A stretch of DNA of 64,000 nt from Amycolatopsis japonica (GTDB lineage: Bacteria > Actinomycetota > Actinomycetes > Mycobacteriales > Pseudonocardiaceae): NCBI RefSeq assembly GCF_000732925.1, contig NZ_CP008953.1, positions 3,162,001 to 3,226,000 of the forward strand, written 5' to 3'. This document shows, one piece after another, positions 32,673 to 39,341 of this stretch; the first letter of the stretch is position 1, and each line of letters opens with the position of its first letter. The notes under the pieces were generated by a model. It was given only the letters and a program-made list of their open reading frames with translations. It was not told where the DNA came from and ran no database searches. The position numbers were made by a program, and so were the translations under genes.

Positions 32673-34367
32673 GTGACACCCGTACCGCTTTCCCCGGTCT
32701 ACCGTGCCGAGACGCTGCGCAAGCTCGCTCGTGAGGAGATCGACGTGCTCGTCGTCGGCGGGGGAGTGACCGGTGCCGGCGTCGCACTCGACGCGGCGTC
32801 GCGCGGACTCTCCGTCGCGCTCGTCGAGGCCCGCGACTTCGCCGCCGGAACGTCGAGCCGGTCGTCGAAGCTGATCCACGGTGGGCTGCGTTATCTGGAG
32901 AACCTGGACTTCAAGCTGGTCCGCGAGGCGCTGAAGGAACGCAGCCTGCTCCTGCAGACCCTCGCGCCGCACTTGGTCCGGCCGGTGAAGTTCCTGGTGC
33001 CGCTCAAGCACCGCGTCTGGGAACGCGGCTACATCGGCGCGGGTGTCACGCTGTACGACACCCTCGGCGGAGCGCGGGCCCTGCCGCGGCACCGGCATCT
33101 GTCGAAGCGCGGCGCGGGCAAGGTCGCGCCCGGCCTCGCGGACGACGCCCTGATCGGCGCCATCCAGTACTACGACGCCCAGGTCGACGACGCCCGTCAC
33201 ACGATGACCATCGCGCGGACCGCGGCCGAGCAAGGTGCTTCCGTCCTCACCCGGGCGCGGGTGACCTCGCTGATCTGCGACGGCGAACGTGTCGTCGGGG
33301 CCAAGGTCGTCGACCGCGAGAGCGGTGCGGAGATCGAGGTCCGGGCGAAGACGGTCGTCGCGGCGACCGGCGTGTGGAGCGACGACATGGCGGAAGCGGC
33401 GGGCATCCCCGCGCCGTTCACCGTGCGTGCTTCGAAGGGTATCCACCTGGTGGTGCCGCGCGAGAAGATCGACCTGGACACTGGGCTGATCCTGCGCACC
33501 GAGAAGAGCGTGCTGTTCGTCATCCCGTGGGGACGGCACTGGATCGTCGGCACCACCGACACCGAATGGGACCTCGACCGCGAGCACCCGGCGGCCAGCC
33601 AGGCGGACGTCGACTACGTGCTCGACCACCTCAACGCCGTCCTTCGCACGCCGCTCACCGCCGACGACATCGAAGGCGTGTACGCGGGGCTTCGGCCGCT
33701 GCTGGCCGCGAAGGCGACGTCGACCACGAAGCTGTCGCGGGAGCACGCCGTCGCGCATCCGGTGCCGGGTCTGGTGATCGTGGCCGGCGGCAAGTACACG
33801 ACGTACCGGGTGATGGCCGCCGACGCGGTCGACGTCGCGGTGGAGGACCTCGGCCGCCCCGCGCCGTCGTCGTGGACCGAGCGGCTGCCGATCGTCGGCG
33901 CGACCGGCTATCACGAGATGTGGGGCGCGCGGCACTCGCTCGTGCAGCGCACGGGGCTGCCCATCGCCCGCATCGAGCATCTCCTCCAGCGCTACGGCAC
34001 CGCGATCGAGGACATCCTGGAGTCGATCTCGGAGCGTCCTGAACTGGGTGAAGCGATCCCGGGGACCGCGGAGTACCTGAAGGCGGAGGTCGTTTACGCG
34101 GTCTCGCACGAGGGCGCGCTGCACCTGGAGGACGTCCTGACGCGGCGCACCCGGATCTCCATCGAGGAGCGGGATCGCGGCGTGACCGCGGCGCCGGTGG
34201 TGGCCGCGCTGATGGCGCCGCTGCTGGGCTGGGACTCGCACAAGCAGGAGCGCGAGGTCGCCAACTACCTCGCGCGGGTCGAGGCGGAACGGTCCGCGCA
34301 GGCCCAGCCGGACGACGAGGCGGCGAACGCCAGCCGTCTCGCGGCTCCGGCGCTGCTGCCCAGCTGA
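32673..34367 (+). CDS. glpD: Glycerol-3-phosphate dehydrogenase (FAD, quinone-linked)
   Basis: 564 residues. FAD fold VVGGGVTGAGVALDAASRG (about 24-42) is followed by RSSKLIHGGLRYL and the C-terminal GlpD domain (WDSHKQEREVANY near the end). It oxidises glycerol-3-phosphate to dihydroxyacetone phosphate at the membrane. GTG 32673 with AGGAGG 6 nt upstream (32661-32666) is the likely start, rather than ATG 32655, which lies before that ribosome site. It ends the glycerol operon, followed by a large nested hairpin. Confidence 0.93.
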   Translation: MTPVPLSPVYRAETLRKLAREEIDVLVVGGGVTGAGVALDAASRGLSVALVEARDFAAGTSSRSSKLIHGGLRYLENLDFKLVREALKERSLLLQTLAPHLVRPVKFLVPLKHRVWERGYIGAGVTLYDTLGGARALPRHRHLSKRGAGKVAPGLADDALIGAIQYYDAQVDDARHTMTIARTAAEQGASVLTRARVTSLICDGERVVGAKVVDRESGAEIEVRAKTVVAATGVWSDDMAEAAGIPAPFTVRASKGIHLVVPREKIDLDTGLILRTEKSVLFVIPWGRHWIVGTTDTEWDLDREHPAASQADVDYVLDHLNAVLRTPLTADDIEGVYAGLRPLLAAKATSTTKLSREHAVAHPVPGLVIVAGGKYTTYRVMAADAVDVAVEDLGRPAPSSWTERLPIVGATGYHEMWGARHSLVQRTGLPIARIEHLLQRYGTAIEDILESISERPELGEAIPGTAEYLKAEVVYAVSHEGALHLEDVLTRRTRISIEERDRGVTAAPVVAALMAPLLGWDSHKQEREVANYLARVEAERSAQAQPDDEAANASRLAAPALLPS

Positions 34368-34370
34368 CGT

Positions 34371-34453
34371 GGGCTGAAGGGGCCCTTCGCCGCATGCGAC
34401 GCGGCGAAGGGGCCCTTCGCCGCGTCGCATGCGGTCATGGTTCCCTTCAGCCC
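34371..34453. terminator. Nested 83-nt hairpin between convergent genes
   Basis: Outer arms are GGGCTGAAGGG (34371-34381) and CCCTTCAGCCC (34443-34453). Inside is a perfect 45-nt palindrome (34390-34434, arms of 22 nt starting CCGCATGCGACGCGGCG). The unit GAAGGGGCCCTTCGCCGC occurs twice, so alternative pairings exist. It probably terminates glpD and the convergent NmrA-like gene. Confidence 0.8.
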
Positions 34454-34455
34454 GG

Positions 34456-35187
34456 CTACTTGAGCCAGTCGAGGTAGCGGGTCTCGGCGATGCGGGCGCC
34501 GTCCTTCGTGGTGAGCACGTCACCCTTGACGGCGGAGAACATGCCCGCGGTCTCGTCGACGGTCACCGGACGCGTGTCTCCCTTGGCGGACAAGGTGATC
34601 CGGCCCAGTTCGTCCAGCGGATAGACGTCCGGGCCGCCCACGTCGAGGGTGCCGTTCAACGGCTTTCCCGCCGAGACCTCGGAAACCGCGGCGGCGACGT
34701 CGGCCGCGGCGATCGGCTGGATCGGCGTGCTGGGCAGGCGGACGGCGGTCTCGTCCGAGGTCCAGGACAGGACCGCGTCGACGAATTCCATGAACTGGGT
34801 GGCGCGGACGATCGAGTAGGGGACACCGCTCTCCTTGAGGATGTCCTCCTGCAGGGTCTTGGCCCGGTAGTAGTCGAGCTGCGGCACCTGGTCGACGCCG
34901 ACGATCGACAGGATCACGAAATGCCCGGTGCCCGCCTTCTTCGCGGCCGCCACGAGGTTGTCCATCGACGTCCGGAAGAACGCGGGGGAGGCGTCGTCGA
35001 AAGTCGGCGAGTTCGTCAGGTTGACGACCACGTCGGCGCCGTCGAGCGCGGTGTCCAGGCCCTGGCCGGTGAGCAGGTCGACCCCGGTGGACGGCGAATG
35101 CGGCACCGCATCGTGACCCGCCTCGTTCAGGTTGCGCACGACCTGCGAGCCGATCAGCCCGGTCCCGCCGATGATCGCGAATTTCAT
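34456..35187 (-). CDS. NmrA-like NAD(P)-binding protein, RsrR target
   Basis: 243-residue atypical SDR. The N-terminal dinucleotide motif is MKFAIIGGTGLIGS. The active-site Tyr/Lys are not in the classical positions, although DYYRAKTLQEDIL is the NmrA/SDR_a-like equivalent. It binds NAD(P) and probably acts as a redox sensor or quinone-type reductase. It is divergent from the RsrR-like regulator with a dyad in the promoter, as an NmrA-type gene is from rsrR in Streptomyces venezuelae. Candidate promoter: -35 TTGACT and -10 TAATAT around that dyad. Confidence 0.82.
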   Translation of the reverse strand: MKFAIIGGTGLIGSQVVRNLNEAGHDAVPHSPSTGVDLLTGQGLDTALDGADVVVNLTNSPTFDDASPAFFRTSMDNLVAAAKKAGTGHFVILSIVGVDQVPQLDYYRAKTLQEDILKESGVPYSIVRATQFMEFVDAVLSWTSDETAVRLPSTPIQPIAAADVAAAVSEVSAGKPLNGTLDVGGPDVYPLDELGRITLSAKGDTRPVTVDETAGMFSAVKGDVLTTKDGARIAETRYLDWLK

Positions 35188-35246
35188 GACCCAGTGCCCT
35201 TCGTCGGTGGCGCCCGCAAACCCGGACACCGAATGTCCGAGATATT

Positions 35247-35269
35247 ACTCGGATACATTGTGTCCGAGT
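35247..35269. promoter_or_regulatory. RsrR-type operator
   Basis: ACTCGGATACA-T-TGTGTCCGAGT, 11-bp arms with one mismatch pair. A further half-site, TGTCCGAG, is at 35234-35241. It overlaps candidate promoters in both directions, so one bound dimer could shut both genes. Confidence 0.65.
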
Positions 35270-35294
35270 CAAGAGGCGGGTTAGAGTCATCCGG

Positions 35295-35777
35295 GTGAAG
35301 ATGTCCGGTGGGGTCGAGTGGGCCCTGCACTGCTGTGTCGTGTTGACCTCCGTCGACGAGCCCGCGCCCGCCGCGCGCTTGGCGCAGCTTCACGACGTCT
35401 CGCCGAGCTACCTCGCGAAGCAGCTCCAAGCGCTTTCCCGGGCCGATCTCATCCGGTCGGTGCAGGGGAAGGCCGGCGGCTACGTCCTCACCAGGCCGCC
35501 TTCGGAGATCACGGTGCTCGACGTCGTCGAGGCCATCGACGGACCCGGCCCGGCCTTCCTCTGCACCGAGATCCGGCAGCGCGGCCCGATGGCGACGCCG
35601 CCCGAGGCGTGCACGACGCCGTGCGCCATCAGCCGCGCGATGGCGAACGCCGAGGTTCAGTGGCGGGCGGCGTTGCGCGCCGTCACCATCGCGGATCTGG
35701 CCGACGATGTCCGGGGTGACTACGGTCCGGGCGCGCTCGCCGGGATCGGCGCGTGGTTCAAGGCCGCCGAGGGGTAG
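35295..35777 (+). CDS. rsrR: Rrf2-family [2Fe-2S] redox regulator, RsrR-like
   Basis: 160-residue Rrf2 regulator: winged HTH (SPSYLAKQLQALSRADLIRS), wing GKAGGYVLTRP, and a C-terminal dimer helix. Glu8, His12, Cys90 and Cys110 fall at the same numbers as the Cys/Glu/His cluster ligands I recall for Streptomyces RsrR; Cys106 is extra. It should switch DNA binding with the cluster redox state. GTG 35295 gives this numbering. It is divergent from an NmrA-like gene, with the operator in between. Its 3' end overlaps the convergent MFS gene by 20 bp. Confidence 0.83.
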   Translation: MKMSGGVEWALHCCVVLTSVDEPAPAARLAQLHDVSPSYLAKQLQALSRADLIRSVQGKAGGYVLTRPPSEITVLDVVEAIDGPGPAFLCTEIRQRGPMATPPEACTTPCAISRAMANAEVQWRAALRAVTIADLADDVRGDYGPGALAGIGAWFKAAEG

Positions 35778-37068
35778 CGAAGGCGCCGGTCCGGGGCATC
35801 AGCACGGTCGCGACCATGGTCGCCACCACCAGCACCGCCGCGAGCGAGAACGCCCCCACCACGGAACGACCGTGCAGGAAGACACTACCGAACACCGCGA
35901 TGCCCAGCGTCGCACCGACTTGCTGCACCGCGTTCAGCAGGCCCGCCGCGGAGCCGGTCTCCTGTGGGCGGACGACGGACAGCGCCGCGGTGAAGAACGG
36001 CACCGTGAACAGCCCGAGGCCGAGCCCGCCGATCCCGAGTGCGATCGGCAATGTGCCACCGAGAGCCAGCAGGATTCCCGCGAGCAGCAGCGCAAGACCG
36101 GCGAAGGCGACACGTGATCCGTGCCGGGGAACGAGCCATTTGCCCGCCACCCACGAGGAAATCGCCAGCCCGCCCGACCACGGCAGCAGCGTCAGCCCGG
36201 ACGCGAGTACGCCGAGCCCTTCGTCGAGTTGCTGGTGCAGGACCACCACGAGCATCAACCCGTTCATCACGGCGAAGAACAGGGTCGACGCCGCCAGTGC
36301 CGCGGGGAAACCGCGGTGTTCGAACAGACTCGGCTCGACCAGCGGATGACGCCGGTTCCGCTGATGGAACCCGAACAGCACCAGCACGGCGGCGCCCGCG
36401 GCGAAAAGCGCCCAGTTCCACCTGTCGAGCAACGGGTACACAACGAGTCCCATGCCGAGCGAAGCGAGCAAGGTGCCCTGCACGTCCAGCCGGACCGGAT
36501 GCTCGGCGCGGTCTTCCGGCAGCGTCCGTCCCGCCACGAGCACCGCGAGCGAGATCGGCACGTTCACCAGGAACGCCGCCCGCCACGACACCAGATCCGT
36601 CAGCAGGGCGCCGAGCAACGGCCCGCTCACGGCGGACAGGCCGACCACCGGCCCGTTCCAGCCCAGCGCCGCCGCCAGCGCCGGGCCGGAGAACATGGCC
36701 TTGATCAACCCGAAGGTCTGCGGGATCACCAGCGCCGCCGCCATGCCCTGGACCGCTCGCGCGCCGATGAGGACGCCGGTGCCCGGTGCGAGCGCGCAGC
36801 ACAGTGAGGCCAGGGCGAACATCGTCACACCGCACAGGAACACGCGGCGGCGGCCCAGCAGGTCGCCGAGCCTGCCGCCGGTGAAGAGGAGCATCGCGAA
36901 CGGGAGCGTGTACGCGGCGCCGAACCAGGGGATGGCGGAAGCGGGGCCGCCGAGGTCGGCGTGGATCGCCGGGCCGGCGACCTGGGTGATCGTCGCGTCC
37001 AGCACGTTCATCGCCTCCGCCGCGAGCAGCGTGGCGAGCGGAACCGATCCGGTCTTCGTCAGTTGCAT
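35758..37068 (-). CDS. MFS drug exporter, DHA2 (QacA/EmrB-like)
   Basis: 436 residues, MQLTKTGSVPLATLL start, with 12-14 hydrophobic helices. LDATITQVAGPAI (motif D1) and GGRLGDLLGRRRVFL (motif A) place it in the DHA2 drug:proton antiporters. It exports cationic or lipophilic compounds. It is divergent from a Lrp-type regulator with a 67-bp gap. ATG 37068 is preferred because upstream residues are charged and non-membrane. The substrate is unknown. Confidence 0.85.
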   Translation of the reverse strand: MQLTKTGSVPLATLLAAEAMNVLDATITQVAGPAIHADLGGPASAIPWFGAAYTLPFAMLLFTGGRLGDLLGRRRVFLCGVTMFALASLCCALAPGTGVLIGARAVQGMAAALVIPQTFGLIKAMFSGPALAAALGWNGPVVGLSAVSGPLLGALLTDLVSWRAAFLVNVPISLAVLVAGRTLPEDRAEHPVRLDVQGTLLASLGMGLVVYPLLDRWNWALFAAGAAVLVLFGFHQRNRRHPLVEPSLFEHRGFPAALAASTLFFAVMNGLMLVVVLHQQLDEGLGVLASGLTLLPWSGGLAISSWVAGKWLVPRHGSRVAFAGLALLLAGILLALGGTLPIALGIGGLGLGLFTVPFFTAALSVVRPQETGSAAGLLNAVQQVGATLGIAVFGSVFLHGRSVVGAFSLAAVLVVATMVATVLMPRTGAFATPRRP

Positions 37069-37135
37069 GAACGGGATCGTGCGGCGAGGATGACTTTTGT
37101 TCCCTGAAACCCGGATCGAATGGACGAAATATTCC

Positions 37136-38086
37136 ATGCTCGACGACATCGACCGCGCTTTGATCCACGCGCTGCAGATCGACGCCCGTGCGCCGTTCAG
37201 CCGGATCGGGGCGGTCCTCAGTGTCTCGACCCAGACCGTCGCCCGGCGCTATCAGCGGCTCCGGGCCGAATCCGGGTTACGCGTGGTGGGCCTGCCCGAT
37301 CCCGACCGGACGGGGCTGACGCAGTGGCTCGTCCGGCTGAGCGCGCAGCCCGCCGCCGCGCGGACGCTCGCTCGTTCGCTGGCCCGGCGGCCGGACACGT
37401 CGTGGGTCAAGCTCACCTCCGGCGGCACGGAGATCGTGACGATCGCGCATACGCCGCGGCACGCGCAGAGCGCCATGCTGTTGCACGACATCCCGCGGGC
37501 CGCGAGTGTCACGGCGGTGTCCGCGCATTTCATCCTGCACACCTACCTCGGCGGCCCGACGGCGTGGCGCGGCCGGGTCGCCGCGCTGACCGAGGAGCAG
37601 CAGGAAGCGTTGCGACCGACGGAATCCGTCGGCGAGGAGAGCCCGCTGACGGCGGCGGATCACGCGCTGATCGCCGCCCTCCGCCGCGACGGCCGGGCGA
37701 GTATCGCGGACCTGGCCGCGGCGGCGGGCCTCGCCCCGGCGACGGCGGCCCGCCGCCTGGCGGATCTGCGCGCGCGAGGCGCGCTCTTCTTCGACGTCGA
37801 GATCAGCGCGGCCCTGTACGGCGTGACCACCCAGGCGTTCCTGTGGATGGCCGTCGCGCCGGCGGATCTCGACGAGGTGGCGACGACGCTGGCCACTCAC
37901 GAGGAGCTGGCCGTCGTCGTCGCCACGACCGGGCCCACCAACCTGGCCGCGCAGGCGTTGTGCCCGGACCCCGCCGCGCTGCACCACTACCTCACGCACC
38001 GGCTGGGCGCGTTGCGGGCGATCCACACGGTGCACACCGCGCCGGTGCTGGAAATCGTGAAGGCGGTCGGACCGCTCACGGCCTGA
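37136..38086 (+). CDS. Lrp/AsnC-family regulator, double-module
   Basis: 316 residues, twice the usual length. It has two HTH units (LDDIDRALIHALQIDARAPF at 2-21 and LTAADHALIAALRRDGRASI at about 180-199), each followed by a RAM-like ligand domain. Such fused Lrp proteins act as one chain where others dimerise. Codon 48 is the rare TTA (37277-37279), so expression may depend on the TTA-reading tRNA. It is divergent from the DHA2 exporter, its probable target. A weak ATGGA-N8-TCCAT dyad overlaps the start. Confidence 0.84.
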   Translation: MLDDIDRALIHALQIDARAPFSRIGAVLSVSTQTVARRYQRLRAESGLRVVGLPDPDRTGLTQWLVRLSAQPAAARTLARSLARRPDTSWVKLTSGGTEIVTIAHTPRHAQSAMLLHDIPRAASVTAVSAHFILHTYLGGPTAWRGRVAALTEEQQEALRPTESVGEESPLTAADHALIAALRRDGRASIADLAAAAGLAPATAARRLADLRARGALFFDVEISAALYGVTTQAFLWMAVAPADLDEVATTLATHEELAVVVATTGPTNLAAQALCPDPAALHHYLTHRLGALRAIHTVHTAPVLEIVKAVGPLTA

Positions 38087-38882
38087 ATCGGTCGGCGTGT
38101 TCGGCGACCCACTGCGCGAACGTGCGGGCGGGTCGTCCGGTCACCTTCTCGATCGTGCCGACGACGGTTCGCGCCTCCACGGGCGGATCGCTGTGCCAGC
38201 CGACGACGTACTCGGCGTCCGCGACCGAAACGCCTTCGGCCAGCAGCCGGTCGATCGCCTGTTGCCGCGTGATCTGCTCCAGTGTGATGTCACGGCCGAC
38301 CGCGGAGCCGAGGATCGCGATCCGTTCGCTCGTGGTCAGGGCCTGCGGCCCGGTGAGGTTGTAGACCTTGCCCGAATGCCCGTCCTCCACGAGTGCGGTG
38401 GCGGCGACGGCGCCGATGTCGCCCTCGTGCACCACGGCGCTCGGAAGGTCGAACGGCTCCCGGATCACGCCCTCGGCGCGGACGGAGTCGACCCAGGTCA
38501 GGGCGTTGGACATGAACTCCTGCGGCTCCAGGCGCGTCCATTCCACCCCGGATTCGGCCATGGCCTGTTCCGTCGGCCCGACGTAACCGCCCCACACGAT
38601 GGTCATCCGGCGCACGCCCGCGTCCACGGCACGCTTGACCAGATCGACGCCGACATCCGCGAGTCCCGCCGTGACCGTGATGTGCAGCTTGGTGACACCT
38701 GCCAAGGCCTCGGTCAAGGTCTCCGGCGCGGTGTGGGTGCCTTCCACGAGTTCGACACCCGCCGGAAGCCGGGCTTCGGCGGGGTTCCTGGTGAGTGCCC
38801 GGACGCGTTCCCCACGGCGGAGGAGTTCGGCCACCACGTGGCGGCCGGTGTTCCCGGTCGCTCCGGTTACCAAGACGGTCAT
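38076..38882 (-). CDS. NmrA-like atypical SDR (NAD(P)-binding)
   Basis: 268 residues. TVLVTGATGNTGRHVVAELL is the glycine-rich dinucleotide motif, and the rest follows NmrA/azoreductase-type SDRs (MTIVWGGYVGPTEQAMAESG). Such proteins reduce quinones or azo compounds or act as NADP sensors. ATG 38882 follows an AAGGGAA ribosome-like site. The upstream region carries a MerR-type promoter with a 19-bp spacer. The 3' end overlaps the Lrp gene by 11 bp. Confidence 0.84.
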   Translation of the reverse strand: MTVLVTGATGNTGRHVVAELLRRGERVRALTRNPAEARLPAGVELVEGTHTAPETLTEALAGVTKLHITVTAGLADVGVDLVKRAVDAGVRRMTIVWGGYVGPTEQAMAESGVEWTRLEPQEFMSNALTWVDSVRAEGVIREPFDLPSAVVHEGDIGAVAATALVEDGHSGKVYNLTGPQALTTSERIAILGSAVGRDITLEQITRQQAIDRLLAEGVSVADAEYVVGWHSDPPVEARTVVGTIEKVTGRPARTFAQWVAEHADRFRP

Positions 38883-38906
38883 GAGTGATTCCCTTCGTTT
38901 TCCGCG

Positions 38907-38937
38907 AAGATAAAAGCTCAAGTAATGTGGAGGTCAA
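38907..38937 (-). promoter_or_regulatory. MerR/SoxR-type promoter (19-bp spacer)
   Basis: On the minus strand, TTGACC (38937-38932), then 19 bp, then TATCTT (38912-38907), 24 bp before the SDR start. The spacer holds CTTGAG as half of a SoxR-like dyad, and the other half matches at 4 of 6 positions. The 19-bp spacing is the classic mark of MerR-family activation. Confidence 0.5.
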
Positions 38938-39023
38938 GCGGACCGATCAGGAATCGAGAAGCATCGGTGCCCACGGGATCCCTAGCGTCTTCGCCACAGG
39001 CAAAACGACTCCAGGAGGTTCTC

Positions 39024-39239
39024 GTGAGCAAGCGGATCCGGAAGTTCCACCGGTGGACGTCGCTCGTCTTCGTCGCCACCGTCATCGTGTGCTTCGTCGT
39101 GGTGGCGCAGGGCGACCCGGCGCAGTGGGTGCTCTACACGCCGCTGCCGCCGCTCTTCCTGCTGATGTTCAGCGGGCTGTACCTGTTCGCGCTGCCGTAC
39201 ACCGCCAAGCGGCGCAATCGGCGGCGGGTGGCCGGGTAA
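39024..39239 (+). CDS. Small two-helix membrane protein
   Basis: 71 residues with a basic N-terminus (SKRIRKFHRW), two hydrophobic helices (about 12-29 and 40-59) and a basic tail KRRNRRR. No family is recognised. GTG 39024 has AGGAGG (39013-39018) 5 nt upstream, so it is well supported as expressed. It is isolated between the NmrA-like SDR gene and the glucosidase. Confidence 0.7.
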   Translation: MSKRIRKFHRWTSLVFVATVIVCFVVVAQGDPAQWVLYTPLPPLFLLMFSGLYLFALPYTAKRRNRRRVAG

Positions 39240-39341
39240 GTCTTAGTTCACGGCAAAAATTAACAGGTGGCATATCGGCCGGAAACTCTTGACGCCGCCG
39301 CCTGGTCCGGTGAGGATCGGCCGGTCCCCGCCTTCCGCAGA

